The notes beneath the pieces were generated by a model, which was not told where the DNA came from, made no database searches, and was given only the letters and a program-made list of their open reading frames with translations. From contig CM064530.1 in NCBI GenBank assembly GCA_032716605.1, positions 8,895,923 through 8,959,922 of the forward strand: a DNA stretch of 64,000 bases, read 5' to 3'. The stretch's first letter is position 1; each line of letters begins with the position of its first letter. The DNA comes from Paralithodes platypus. Its lineage: Eukaryota; Arthropoda; Malacostraca; Decapoda; Lithodidae. The translations under genes were made by a program, and so were the position numbers. Positions 1 to 9,960 of the stretch are shown here, in pieces.

Positions 1-137
1 TGACAGAAATGGGTCGAAGGTTCTTACAATCGTCAAAATAGTGGGGCGAACGTCTTAAAATTAGAAAAGCAATGGGGCTAAACATGAGGGAGAAAGGAGT
101 CAAGAAAAAAATCCCTCAAGTGGAAATCTCCCCTTAA
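1..137 (-). mobile_element. Family A TTAA MITE, partial (cut by window edge)
   Basis: This is the terminal part of a family A element. It carries the family block reading 'aatggggctaaacatgaggg' and ends CTCCCCTTAA, the TTAA being at 134-137. The rest lies outside the window. I call plus orientation the one in which the core reads GGCGAGCGATAGCGAGCC; this copy is reversed. Confidence 0.8.
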
Positions 138-319
138 AGAGAAATGGGGAAAAGCGTCAACCGTTTTCACCCTCTTAATGACTGCGTTGCTTGTTGTTGC
201 TTGCCGGAAGTCAGTTGCAGCCCCCCCCCCCCCCTCCCACCCCCTTGTTAATGGAGAGGGGTTAATGAGAGGGGGGGAGCTTGTGGGGGGGGCTTGTGGG
301 GGGGTGGGGGCAGGAATTA
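138..319. other. C- and G-homopolymer-rich spacer
   Basis: There is no gene here. The stretch has long C and G runs (about 221-240 and 271-308). A short block reading 'gttgcttgccggaagt' recurs near 993-1010 in a similar context, so this is probably part of a small duplicated unit. Confidence 0.5.
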
Positions 320-505
320 TTAACCCTTAGAAGATCAGATTCTGGCTATCATTAAACGATTTACACCGTTGAAGAAGGATCTGTGGGAATTATAAGGGTA
401 CAGACTATCTCCATTAGCCCTCTGACTTCCATATACCCTTACTAATCTGAATAAAATCGTCAAATGATAGCCGGAAAACAGAAAAGAAATGCGTATTGGA
501 TCTTG
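320..505. mobile_element. Family E TTAACCC MITE, decayed
   Basis: It begins TTAACCCTTAG and has the family E interior: 'ttctggctatcattaaacgattt' on the left, and its inverted counterpart 'aaatcgtcaaatgatagcc' on the right. The right end has decayed and no second TTAA was found. Confidence 0.6.
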
Positions 506-619
506 TATGGGTTGGAAGTCTTTATTAATGATAGAAACAATGAAGTGAGATGACCGCTCTTGTGTTGAAAGAATTAAGTTACCGCTAGGTGATGCACTTG
601 AATAAACGAATGAAAACAT

Positions 620-770
620 ATGGTGCTCCCGGGATTCGAACTCGGGAAACGGTTGGATTGGTGGCGGGGGGAGGAAAGGGTTCACCTTTCTATGTGGAGT
701 TGGCCACTCTTGCTAGTGGCACCGAGGAGCGCACCGCCCTTCGTTGGTTGTATTGGGGGGGGGGGGGGGG
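620..770 (-). repeat. Possible tRNA-like or LINE-tail interspersed repeat (family C)
   Basis: On the minus strand the end reads like a tRNA T-arm and acceptor (GAGTTCGAATCCCGGG). A block around 700-745 is shared with 62913-62958 in the opposite orientation. At that second site the frame looks like a LINE C-terminus, so this may be a hybrid of LINE tail and tRNA-like sequence. No intact tRNA cloverleaf is visible. Confidence 0.4.
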
Positions 771-800
771 GGAGGGGTAGAAAGGGGGGGGGGGGGAAGG
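745..800. repeat. G-homopolymer tracts
   Basis: These are G runs interrupted by single A or T bases, followed by an A-rich stretch. They are low complexity and prone to sequencing length errors. Confidence 0.8.
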
Positions 801-839
801 GGAATAACAAGGGGAAAAACAAAAAAAAATGCGTTTACG

Positions 840-960
840 GTGGGTGGATGTGATGGTAGTAGATAATAACAGGTTATTGTTAAACTGCATAAAATCGTCT
901 ACAATTAGCCAGAATAATACAAATGTAAAGACGTCATCGTGCTGAAAGAATGTAGACCTC
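840..960. mobile_element. Family E fragment
   Basis: It contains the right half of family E: 'ttaaactgcataaaatcgtc', 'agccagaata' and the end 'gacgtcatcgtgctgaaag'. The left half is missing. Confidence 0.55.
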
Positions 961-1067
961 AAAATGTATCTCCCTATAAAGGATTCTTCCTTGCTGTTGC
1001 TTGCCGGAAGTTAGGTCCCCCCCCCCTCACCCCCAACCTCTTGCTAATGAGGTGGAGGGGGGTGGGG

Positions 1068-1285
1068 TTAACTCCTCCTTCAGCACCATGAGGCGAAATT
1101 ATCTTTAATTCTGGCTAAGATTAGACGATTTTTTACAGTTTAAGAAGAACCTGCGTTATTCAGTTGGGGTTTATTGAGATGGTATTTATCCCTTTCAGTT
1201 CATGAGGTCGATTTTAAGCTCAGGAAAATCGTCTAATGGTAACCAGAATATGATGATAATAAGGCAATGGTGGTGAAGGAGTTAA
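1068..1285. mobile_element. Family E TTAA MITE, complete
   Basis: TTAA occurs at both ends (1068-1071 and 1282-1285). The terminal inverted repeats read AACTCCTCCTTCAGCACCAT on the left and, as its complement, ATGGTGGTGAAGGAGTT on the right. A second, inner pair of inverted blocks (ttctggctaagattagacgattt / aaatcgtctaatggtaaccagaat) makes the element a near foldback. There is no coding capacity at 218 bp. A TTAA target with C-rich ends suggests piggyBac-type mobilisation, which is inference. Confidence 0.75.
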
Positions 1286-1690
1286 TGGAGGAGAGTGGGT
1301 GGAGAGGAGAGGAGAGGAGTTAGACTAATGAGGTGGTAAGTATGAATGGAGTTAGGCTAGGATTATGGAGAGGGTGAAATGTTTTCTTAACAATTCGAAA
1401 CTAATGGAGTGCAACGTCTTAGCATTCCGAAATTAATGGAGTGAATAATTGAGGTGGGATGGGGAAGGGGAAGATACTGGTAGGGGTTAATGGGGGGGTG
1501 AGGCAAGGGGTATGGTTGGTATAGGAGACGAGGGATTAATGGGGGAGCATGAAAGGAGTTGAGGTGTGATTTATTTATTATATATACCGGTATGTATATT
1601 ATTGTATACTGTATACACTATACATATTTATTTATATATTTATATATTTTTAATATATTTGTATTTGTGTTTGCTATGGGGGTTTAACAA
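1286..1690. other. Purine-rich spacer, no gene seen
   Basis: This is G- and A-rich sequence with recurring 'aatggagtg' and 'ggtggga' blocks, then an AT-rich stretch (1566-1660). I recognise nothing in it. Confidence 0.5.
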
Positions 1691-2560
1691 AAGAGTTGAA
1701 TTGGGTAAAGAAACGGTTGGATTGGGAAGTAAGGAAATATTTGGATTAGATTGGGAGGGGGTAAGAAAATAGTTGGATTGGAGTGAGGGGTAAGGAAAGG
1801 GTTGGATTGGGGGGTAAGGAGAGGGATGGATTGGATTGGGGGTAAGGAAAGGGTTGGGTTGGGGGGGTAAGGAGAGGGATGGATTGGATTGGGGGTAAGG
1901 AAAGGGATGGATTGGATTGGGGGTAAGGAAAGGGTTGGATTGGGGCGTAAGGAGTGGGATGGATTGGATTGGGGTAAGGTAAGGGTTGGATTGGATGAGG
2001 TAAGGAAAGGGTTGGATTGGGGGGGGTAAGGAGTGGGATGGATTGGATTGGGGGTAAGGTAAGGGTTGGATTGGATGAGGTAAGGAAAGGGTTGGATTGG
2101 ATGAGGTAAGGCAAGGGTTGGATTGGATGATGTAAGGAAAGGGTTGGATTGGGGGGGTAAGGAGTGGGATGGATTGGATTGGGGGTAAGGTAAGGGTTGG
2201 ATTGGATGAGGTAAGGAAAGGGTTGGATTGGATGAGGTAAGGAAAGGGTTGGATTGGATGAGGTAAGGAAAGGGTTGGATTGGAGTGAGGGGTAAGGAAA
2301 GGGGTGGATTGGATGAGGTAAGGAAAGGGTTGGATTGGGGGGGTAAGGAGTGGGATGGATTGGATTGGGGGTAAGGTAAGGGTTGGATTGGATGAGGTAA
2401 GGAAAGGGTTGGATTGGGGGGTAAGGAGTGGGATGGATTGGATTGGGGGTAAGGTAAGGGTTGGATTGGATGAGGTAAGGAAAGGGTTGGATTGGATGAG
2501 GTAAGGAAAGGGTTGGATTGGAGTGAGGGGTAAGGAAAGGGTTGGATTGGGGGGGGGGGA
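1690..2560. repeat. G-rich minisatellite, ~26-bp base unit
   Basis: The base unit is 'ggttggattggatgaggtaaggaaag' or variants carrying 'ggggtaaggagtgggatgg'. The two types alternate in a longer pattern of about 78-80 bp. The strand is strongly purine-asymmetric and has no C-rich interruptions, so both strands show long spurious open frames (the minus strand reads as PIQSIPLLTPP-type peptides). Confidence 0.85.
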
Positions 2561-2704
2561 GATGAGGGTTAGTGGGGATGATGAAGACTATTTTTTACGG
2601 TGGGTGGTTGTGATGGTAGTAGATAATGGGATGAGCGGTGGAGGAGTGGAGTTAATGTGGGAACTAGTTGGGATGTGTGGGGACATGGTGGAGGGGAGGG
2701 GGAA

Positions 2705-2725
2705 TGATGGGGGGGGGGGGGGAGG
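2705..2725. repeat. G-run
   Basis: A poly-G tract lies inside purine-rich sequence just before a family A element. Confidence 0.7.
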
Positions 2726-2749
2726 AAACAGTGGGACCTTTACGGGGGA

Positions 2750-3129
2750 TTCAGGGGGGAGGGTTTATTTAGTGGTCTATTTATTAATATAGGCTATAAT
2801 GTATATATATATTTATTATTTTATTTTCCTCCCTAGACCTCTATCAAGCTTTAAAAAAACACCTCCAAAACCCCCTTCGAAATAAATTTGTAAATTTGTC
2901 GGTAGAAATATGTCCCGACCTATTACAGGCTCCTATTACAGGCTCGCTTTCGCTCACCCAGAAAAAATTACACCTAAATGGCACGAAAAGTCTTGATATT
3001 CACAAAAAAATGGGTCGAAAAATCTTAAAATAGCCAAAGTAATGGGGCGAACATCTTGAAATCTTCAAATGACTGGGCCTAAACATGAGGGAGAAGGAGT
3101 CCAGAAACAAATACAAAAACTCCCCTTAA
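2750..3129 (-). mobile_element. Family A TTAA MITE, nearly complete
   Basis: The left end is a decayed TTAA (TTCA at 2750) and the right end is CTCCCCTTAA with TTAA at 3126-3129. The family landmarks are in order: 'cctccctagacctctatcaagct', the AT stem around 'ttgtcggtagaaatatg', the GA-hairpin region, and the terminal block 'ctaaacatgagggagaagg'. The UUCG hairpin is partly lost and a short duplication 'tattacaggctc' sits in the core. Confidence 0.75.
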
Positions 3130-3329
3130 GTAATGGGAGTGGTACCCCCCATAGAGGCTAATAGCATGGGGGGAGGGGGGAAGAGTGGCAGTTTATGGGG
3201 TGGCAATTAGGGAAGTAGCGAAGGGGAAGAGAGGGCACAAGTTAAGGAGATTGTAATGGGGATGGGGGAGGTGAATTGGTTGCCTAATGGGGTGGGGGAA
3301 AAGGTAGCCAGAGGTAAATTGGGTGGTGA

Positions 3330-3966
3330 GTATCTCAGAGACCTTGCGGTCCATTCCGAGGAGATACTCGAAGTAGAAGGAGATAGACTGTTTAGTGCAC
3401 TACACTCTTTACAGAGTATGCAAAATACTATCTACTCTCTTCTTGAACTGATCTATTGAAGAACTATTTATAATGGTTAAAAACACATGTGCAGATATGG
3501 TCCCAGGGACCATATCTGCACATGTGTTTTTACCCATAAATGTTGCAGCCTACGCTGTTTCTTTCTTAAACTATTTATAACTTCGGAAGGAAGTTTGTTT
3601 CAGGTAGAACAGATCTTATATGTAAAAAACTTTCCACAAATACTAGTGCTGAATCTTTTCAATTCTAATTTCCAGCCATGGTTGTGCGTTGTATTCATAT
3701 AGAGGCTAAACATTTTGCTATAATCCACATTGTCAACATTCAATGAGCTGACCTCGTAGTCTGCGTGTCTCAAATGGGAAGAGATCAAGAGCTCTCAACC
3801 GGTCCTCGTAGCTCATTCTTCTAAGCGATGGAATAAGCTTTGTAGCCCTAGCTTATACTCTTTCCAGTCGCTCTATATCTTTCCTGAGTGCTGGAGACCA
3901 GAATTGAACAGCATACTCCAGGAGAGGCCGTATCACCGCGTTGTAAAGTGGGAGGACTATTTCCTT
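3330..3966 (-). mobile_element. CR1-like LINE, 5'-truncated 3' end
   Basis: On the minus strand, 3966 down to about 3700 translates to the post-RT segment of a CR1/L2-like LINE. Recognisable runs are [44 protein letters not shown] and DLFPF. The frame then shifts into NHGWKLELKRFSTSICGKFF and KICST, the usual end of the protein. Stops and shifts make it dead. Sequence to about 3330 (including 'gaccgcaaggtctctgagat' on the minus strand) is probably the 3' UTR. The same architecture in better condition occurs at 35761-36620. Confidence 0.75.
3478..3532. repeat. Perfect 27-bp inverted repeat with 1-base spacer
   Basis: The left arm 3478-3504 (TAAAAACACATGTGCAGATA then TGGTCCC) is exactly complementary to 3506-3532, with only A3505 between them. 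It lies in the 3' UTR part of the LINE fragment. Either strand would fold into a 27-bp hairpin. Confidence 0.95.
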
Positions 3967-4134
3967 ATTGCTATACCGGTACTTAAAGAGAGAGAGAGAG
4001 AGAAAGAGAGATTGTTAAGGTGTTGATTTTGAGAGGAAAGAGAAGAGAGAGAGGAGGGGAGGTGGAAGGAGGAGAAGCCAAGACAAAAATACAACCGCAA
4101 AGAATTTAAAAGACCGCCGTAACGAAGACCTTGT

Positions 4135-4170
4135 ATATTGACCAAAGCACCCCCCCCCCTCCCCCCGATT
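4135..4170. repeat. C-run and adjoining purine-rich patch
   Basis: A poly-C tract (about 4149-4167) follows a GA-rich stretch (3986-4080, including a short (GA)n at 3988-4010). No gene is visible between 3967 and 4239. Confidence 0.6.
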
Positions 4171-4239
4171 CTTCCCAAGGCCCTAGACAACAACAAACCC
4201 AATTATCGTGTCTTTACAATAAACAGTGTCTTCGGTAAA

Positions 4240-4548
4240 TTAAAGGGAGACGGGTCGTTTTTCTAGACCCTCTTCTCCCTCATGTTTAGCCCAATTAGTT
4301 TTCAAATTTTAAGATGTTTGCCCCATTAGTTTGTTGATTTTAAGATCTTTCACCCCATTTCTTTGTCAATATTAGGAACTTTCGTGCCATTTAGGTGTTG
4401 AATTTTTCCTGGCGAGCGGTAGCGAGCCTGTAGCCTAATTTCGGGAGGAACCGGCCTTCGGCCGGGAAATTTTCTACCAAAAATGTACAAATATATCTCG
4501 AAGGGGGGGTCTAAGGAGTGTTTTTGTAAGCTTGATGGAGGTGTTTGC

Positions 4549-4549
<1 letters not shown>
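4240..4549 (+). mobile_element. Family A TTAA MITE, 3'-truncated
   Basis: It starts TTAAAGGGAGA (TTAA at 4240-4243) and runs through 'ccctcatgtttagccc', the GA hairpin (ggcgagcggtagcgagcc), the CCGGCCTTCGGCCGG hairpin and 'aagcttgatggaggt'. It then switches abruptly to family E sequence, so the right end is lost at a junction between two elements. Confidence 0.8.
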
Positions 4550-4740
<191 letters not shown>

Positions 4741-5025
4741 AATAATAAACCCCTACCTTCTTCGATATCAACACTCATGGCCAACGGTGTGCGTCGAATA
4801 CGGAGGCTAATGAATGGCATGAGGGTCTTCTGGGTTAGCTACGTGATCGGGTAAGGTGTTTGAATGTCCTCGATAGGCCCGTGGCATTAATTCATAAGTA
4901 GATGTTACGTTGTTGTTGTTGTTGTTGTTGTTCTGATTCCTCTATTTGTTTATTTGGAATGAAGATCATTTTATATAAGCCTACATGTAATTGTTGTGCT
5001 TAGATTAATATAATATCGTCAATGC

Positions 5026-5026
<1 letters not shown>

Positions 5027-5108
<82 letters not shown>
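5027..5108. repeat. (TC)n microsatellite
   Basis: This is an uninterrupted TC run, flanked on the right by a T/G-rich 'gttttgtttttg' stretch. A (GTT)n run lies upstream at 4909-4933. Confidence 0.98.
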
Positions 5109-5111
<3 letters not shown>

Positions 5112-5270
5112 TGTTTTTGTTTTGTTTTTGTTTTTCTCCCATGATCTGCATTTCGTCACCACCCAGCACGCGACCACCACCACCATACTAGGACATATCT
5201 CACCAGCCTTGGACAAAAAAAAACCCACACAAGAATGGTGCTCCTTCCCTCAGGGCAACTTTATTTTTTT

Positions 5271-5649
5271 TTAAATGGAAGATGGGCTTGTTTTTCTGGC
5301 ACCCCTTCTTCCTCGTGTTTAGCCCCATTGGTTTTTAGAGTTTATGATGTTCGGCCCAATAGTTTGGCGATTGTAAGACTTTACGCCCCATTTCTTTGTC
5401 AATATTTAGACCTTTCGTGCCAGTCAGGTGTCGAATTTTTCCTGGCGAGCGACAGCGAGCATGTAATTTTAAGTTACCGGCCTTCGGGCGAGACATTTTT
5501 CTACCGAAAAATTTACATTTATATTGAAGGGGGGTCACTCTAGACTCTAGAGGGTATTTTTTACAACGTGATGGAGGTCTAGGGAGGTAACTAAAAAATA
5601 ATAAAAATATATAAACAATAAGCAAATAAATACGCCCATCTCCCCTTAA
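5271..5649 (+). mobile_element. Family A TTAA MITE, complete (long type)
   Basis: TTAA is at 5271-5274 and 5646-5649. The core has ggcgagcgacagcgagc, a partly mispaired 'accggccttcgggcg' hairpin and the AT stem 'catttttctaccgaaaaat'. The tail reads 'tgatggaggtctagggagg' and then an A/T-rich segment before CTCCCCTTAA. Confidence 0.85.
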
Positions 5650-5660
5650 CCTAAAACACT

Positions 5661-6300
5661 CTTAGATATCTACATGGCATAATTATATTAGTACCGGTAG
5701 TCTTCACCTTGCGCTTAGATATCTACATGGCATAATTATATTAGTACCGGTAGTCTTCACCTTGCGCTTAGATATCTACATGGCATAATTATATTAGTAC
5801 CGGTAGTCTTCACCTTGCGCTAGATATCTACATGGCATAATTATATTAGTACCGGTAGTCTTCACCTTGCGCTTAGATATCTACATGGCATAATTATATT
5901 AGTACCGGTAGTCTTCACCTTGCGCTTAGATATCTACATGGCATAATTATATTAGTACCGTAGTCTTCACCTTGCGCTTAGATATCTACATGGCATAATT
6001 ATATTAGTACCGGTAGTCTTCACCTTGCGCTTAGATATCTACATGGCATAATTATATTAGTACCGGTAGTCTTCACCTTGCGCTTAGATATCTACATGGC
6101 ATAATTATATTAGTACCGGTAGTCTTCACCTTGCGCTTAGATATCTACATGGGCATAATTATATTAGTACCGGTAGTCTTCACCTTGCGCTTAGATATCT
6201 ACTGGCATAATTATATTAGTACCGGTAGTCTTCACCTTGCGCTTAGATATCTACATGGCATAATTATATTAGTACCGGTAGTCTTCACCTTGCGCTTAGA
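5661..6300. repeat. 53-bp tandem array, ~12 copies
   Basis: The unit begins CTTAGATATCTACATGGCAT and ends GTCTTCACCTTGCG, with starts 53 bp apart (5661, 5714, 5767 and so on). Copies are almost identical, with a few single-base indels (for example at 5820, 5959, 6152 and 6203). Each unit holds TACCGGTA, a short palindrome. Confidence 0.97.
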
Positions 6301-6377
6301 TTTAATAGGATATTATAGTATAGTTAACCGCGCTGGATTTTCTCTTTCATTTCAGTTTGTTTCTTTGAGTAATGTGT

Positions 6378-6490
6378 AATCTCTCTCTCTCTCTCTCTCT
6401 CTCTTCTTCGTCTTCCTTTCCTTCTTCTTCTTCTTCTTCTTCGTCTTCGTCTTCGTCTTCGTCTTCGTCTTCATCTTCTTCTTCTTCCAC
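6378..6490. repeat. (CT)n followed by (TCTTCG)n-type microsatellite
   Basis: A CT run (6379-6404) grades into TTC/TCG repeats, giving acidic or serine-rich false open frames. The following text (6540-6660) shares 'catactaggacatat', 'caccttg' and 'ggtgctccttccctcaggg' with 5185-5260. Both places therefore carry the same unclassified repeat next to a CT tract. Confidence 0.85.
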
Positions 6491-6717
6491 ATTTCCTTTT
6501 GCGATGGTGTGTGTTTTTTGTAAATTTGGGTATAATCTGCTACCCGTCACCCCCTATCACGCCCCCATTACCATACTAGGACATATCGCACCCACCTTGA
6601 TAAAACACACGCGAAGGGTGGGTGCTCCTTCCCTCAGGGTAATTCCATTTTTGTGTTCTTTTTCTTTCAATAGCACCTAACAACCTCGTACCCTCTTCCT
6701 GCTCCCTCCCTCCACCT

Positions 6718-6944
6718 AATTGACCACTTGCGAGTTTCAGGCTATAAAGAAATTGGACCTATAAACATCGATATTAAACATAAATACAATAATAATGTAG
6801 GTTTCTAATGGACAAAAAGTATGTTGAATTGGGTTTTATGTATTTATATAAGCACTACAACCGCAATTTAGGTGACCATTCTGTTAATTATCGACGTCTA
6901 CAGCTCCAACTTCCTTATAGACCGAAACTCGCAAGTGGTCAATT
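6718..6944. mobile_element. Small inverted-repeat element (family M)
   Basis: The ends are AATTGACCACTTGCGAGTTT and its exact complement AAACTCGCAAGTGGTCAATT. There is no coding capacity in 227 bp. A second, decayed right end ('tcgatgtttacggctccaac ... tgactcgcaagttgtcaat') follows at about 7019-7077, so two copies or a partial duplication are present. Confidence 0.7.
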
Positions 6945-7111
6945 ATTATTTTATACGATGTATTATGTTTCTTGGCACCTTTAACCCTTTTAGTACCTTG
7001 TATGTTTGTATTTCTGCTAGATATCGATGTTTACGGCTCCAACTTCCTCATACCTGGTGACTCGCAAGTTGTCAATGTAATGTTCCCGTCATTCCTGGTG
7101 AGATCTCTAGG

Positions 7112-7335
7112 TTAACCCCTTCAGCCTTTCGACCTTTGATTCTGGCTAAATGTTGTTGATTGTATGCAGTTAAAGAAGGACTAAGAGGGTTTATCGAGAT
7201 CGCATTAGCCCATTTGAGTCGTATGGGTAGATTCAAGATCTATATATAGACCTTGGGTAGATTACACACTAAAAAATATCGTGTAATGGTAACCAGAATA
7301 TGATGACAATTACGTAATGGGGGTGAAGGAGTTAA
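7112..7335. mobile_element. Family E TTAA MITE, complete
   Basis: TTAA lies at 7112-7115 and 7332-7335, with ends AACCCCTTCAGC and its relative GGGTGAAGGAGTT. The interior has the inverted blocks 'gattctggctaaatgttgttgatt' and 'atatcgtgtaatggtaaccagaat'. It is the same family as 1068-1285. Confidence 0.75.
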
Positions 7336-7414
7336 ACTGCCTGTATGGTCATTGGTTCGTTGCAGGTTAAGTCCCAGCGCACCAATATTTGCAGGGTTCC
7401 GAGTTCTTTTCAAA

Positions 7415-7492
7415 CCACAGTGGTGCAGTGGTAACTCCCAGAGCTCTCCTCTGAAACTCTGGGTTTCGAATCACAGTGGAAGGTGATTGCAG
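7415..7492 (+). repeat. tRNA-derived SINE head or tRNA pseudogene
   Basis: An A-box-like TGGTGCAGTGG (about 7430) and a B-box-like GGTTTCGAATC (about 7462) are correctly ordered and spaced. The B box has one extra T and the arms do not pair fully, so I call a SINE head or decayed tRNA rather than a tRNA gene. Confidence 0.5.
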
Positions 7493-7582
7493 ATTCATAT
7501 GTTTTTCTCTTTCGTCTTATTCTTATTTTTCTTCTCCTTCGCATCATGATTTATACTTGTTTTCTTCTACGGTACTTCACGT

Positions 7583-7614
<32 letters not shown>

Positions 7615-7680
7615 CTCCTCCTCCTCCTCCTCCTCCTCCTCATCCTCATCATCATCACAACCTTCACCATCATCATCTGC
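7583..7680. repeat. (CCT)n / (CAT)n microsatellite
   Basis: About 20 CTC/TCC triplets are followed by CAT/ATC triplets. Confidence 0.95.
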
Positions 7681-7785
7681 AACAACGACCAATCAAGTGT
7701 GACCATCCCCCAGGCCAGAGTTGCGTGACCAATCAGCAGCCAGCATCCGGAGGGCACGGCACACCTTACGCCCAATAGGGATTCT

Positions 7786-7864
7786 AGGATAAAAATAAAA
7801 TAAAAATAAAAAATAAAAATAAAATAAGGGTGTGGGGTGGGTGGGTGGGGTGGGGGGGGGGGGG
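7786..7864. repeat. A-rich then G-rich simple sequence
   Basis: An (AAAAT)n-type tract (7787-7825) is followed by 'ggtgggtggggtgg' and a poly-G run. Confidence 0.85.
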
Positions 7865-7984
7865 TTGCAATACCGGTCTTTAGAGGTGGTCGTATTAATT
7901 CCATAAGCATTATTTAGCAATTATTTGGGTTAAGAGACTTTAGCGTTTAGCCAAAGTAAATCTCATAAATACACGTGCTACTAA

Positions 7985-8050
7985 CTATATTATACTCCCA
8001 GTCGGACTCGAACCACCAACAGTCAGGACAAGTGTCCATGCTTTTGGCGT
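7985..8050 (-). repeat. tRNA-like fragment
   Basis: The minus strand contains a B-box GGTTCGAGTCC in a T-arm-like context (ggtggttcgagtccgactggg). No clear A box precedes it, so it is probably a decayed tRNA-derived repeat. Confidence 0.35.
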
Positions 8051-8214
8051 GATAAAGGATATTTAACCGTTTCCTATTTATATTTATAAGAAGGGCAATC
8101 CTACTTGGAGAACGTATTGCAATTCAACAAAAGTCGTAGGATCCATATTTCAGGATACTGGTATAGAGGCACGTGAACAAGAGCTGATGGACAAAGTTGT
8201 ATGACGAATTCCTA

Positions 8215-9290
8215 CCGTGACTGTACATCCACACGTCTATCCAACCCTTCATCCATACACTAGACCCTTCCACTCCTTCATCCATCCACTTGTCCCTTCC
8301 ACCCCTTCATCCATCCACTTGTCCCTTCCATCCCTTCATGCAGCCCCTCGTCCCATCCACCCCTTCATCCATCAACTAGTCTCTTCCACCCCTTCATCAA
8401 CTAGCCCCTTCCATACCTTTATCCATCCACTTGTCCCCTTCCACCCCTTCATGCAGCCCCTCGCCCCATCCACCTATCCCTCCACTCTGGCCATCAATCC
8501 ACCCTGTAATTACGTGATGCACCCTCCATGCACCAGCCTACGAATCCCCACCTAACCATATCCACCCTCTATCTACCGTACCTTATATAACCGTCTTCTT
8601 CACCTCTACACCTTCCACCTATCCTCTACCCCTTACTCCAACCAACCACCACTATCCCTCCATCCACCTTCCCTACCCCTACCCTTCCACCCTGAAACCT
8701 TCAACCTATCCTCCACCTTACCCTCCATATCCACCTATTCTCTACCCCCTACTCCACCCAACACCCACTATCCCTTCATCCACCTATCCTCCCCCTAACC
8801 TTCCACCCCACCATCCACCTATCCCCCCACTCATTCTCCACCCAATCCACTAGCCATATGCAGCTATTCCACGTTATAATTTCCACTCTACTAAACCTTT
8901 CCACTTCCAAACATCTCCACTTGTCCATATTTATCTTGAACTACCGGTACCCACTAATATCCTACACCCCATCCCTATCCACCTATCTTAACATCCCATT
9001 TTTTCACCTTCAAGCATCTCCACAAATTATTTTGTTCTACAACTGCTTCAACTCCAAACATCTCCACCAGTTAACTCCACTTGACCACATCCTTATCGTT
9101 CCACCCGATAATTACACCTCCCCTCTCCCATATCCCCCTCACTCATCCAGATATACCCCCCCCCCCTCCCCCACTCCACACATCTCCCCTCAAACCGCAC
9201 CACTCCGCCCCCCCCCCCCCATCTCCCCTCCACCCTCCCCGCAACTTTCCTTCCCCTTCCCCTACCATTCCACCAAACTCCCCTCTCCTC
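8215..9290. repeat. Pyrimidine-rich low-complexity region with CCATCCACTT-type minisatellite
   Basis: The strand is C/T-rich. Degenerate units such as 'ccttccaccccttcatccatccacttgtc' are clearest at 8262-8470 and degrade to mixed CCACC/CCTCC text further on. The apparent open frames here are low-complexity artefacts. I see no gene in this kilobase. Confidence 0.7.
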
Positions 9291-9292
9291 GC

Positions 9293-9446
9293 CACGGACA
9301 TTTGTCCCAGGGCAGTCTTCCCTTTCCATTTTGCCCTTACCCACTCTAAACTACTGTTTGGACACTTGACTATCAGTATTTTGGAGTGCAAGCAGCCTTG
9401 AGGGGTCACTGGACCTATTATTGCTCGATTTCCTTTGTACACTCCC
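9293..9446 (+). mobile_element. LINE 3' UTR fragment (same family as the LINE ending at 35.55 kb)
   Basis: It closely resembles the complement of 35548-35705. Shared runs include 'cttacccactctaaac', 'actgtttggacacttga', 'attttggag', 'ggtcactggacc' and 'gatttcctttgtac'. It is a 5'-truncated copy of the untranslated tail only, embedded in pyrimidine-rich DNA. Confidence 0.65.
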
Positions 9447-9612
9447 CCAACTCCCATCCGTCCTCACCCTACAACTCCCCCCTGCCCCAAACTCCCCACC
9501 ACTCCACCCAACTCTCCTCCACCTTCCCCACCATCACACCACCCAACTCCCCTTCACCCTCCCCACCAGCCAGTCCACTTTTTGCCCCCCATCTTCCACA
9601 TAGGGTCCACTT
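9447..9612. repeat. CCCCAACT/CCACC-type pyrimidine-rich sequence
   Basis: Low-complexity C-rich text continues after the LINE tail, as before it. Confidence 0.6.
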
Positions 9613-9764
9613 CTTGAACCTGGGCTAATAAAATGCTAATTAAACAGCTGGCCAATTACGTGTCCCTCGTTTTTTGTGTTGTATTAATGTCTCCCGGATG
9701 TTGCAAGGGGTGCTTAATGCAGGAACAAATGACTGAAGGACGCCCATGTAAAGACTAATCGAGT

Positions 9765-9767
<3 letters not shown>

Positions 9768-9844
<77 letters not shown>
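9768..9844. repeat. (GA)n microsatellite
   Basis: This is an uninterrupted GA run. Confidence 0.98.
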
Positions 9845-9846
<2 letters not shown>

Positions 9847-9960
9847 CCTCCTGACTATAATCTCTTACGATAATGTAAGTGACTCTATAGAATTCTAGCC
9901 ACATGTACAATTGTCCAAATAAGCTACATTATATCCCCTTTAAAGAAAATGGATCCAACT

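Noticed and set aside
1746..2114. 122-codon Pro/Ser-rich minus-strand frame
   Set aside because: It is entirely within the G-rich minisatellite and repeats with it.
8858..9349. 163-codon Pro-rich frame
   Set aside because: Low-complexity pyrimidine strand plus a LINE 3' UTR fragment in antisense-like reading.
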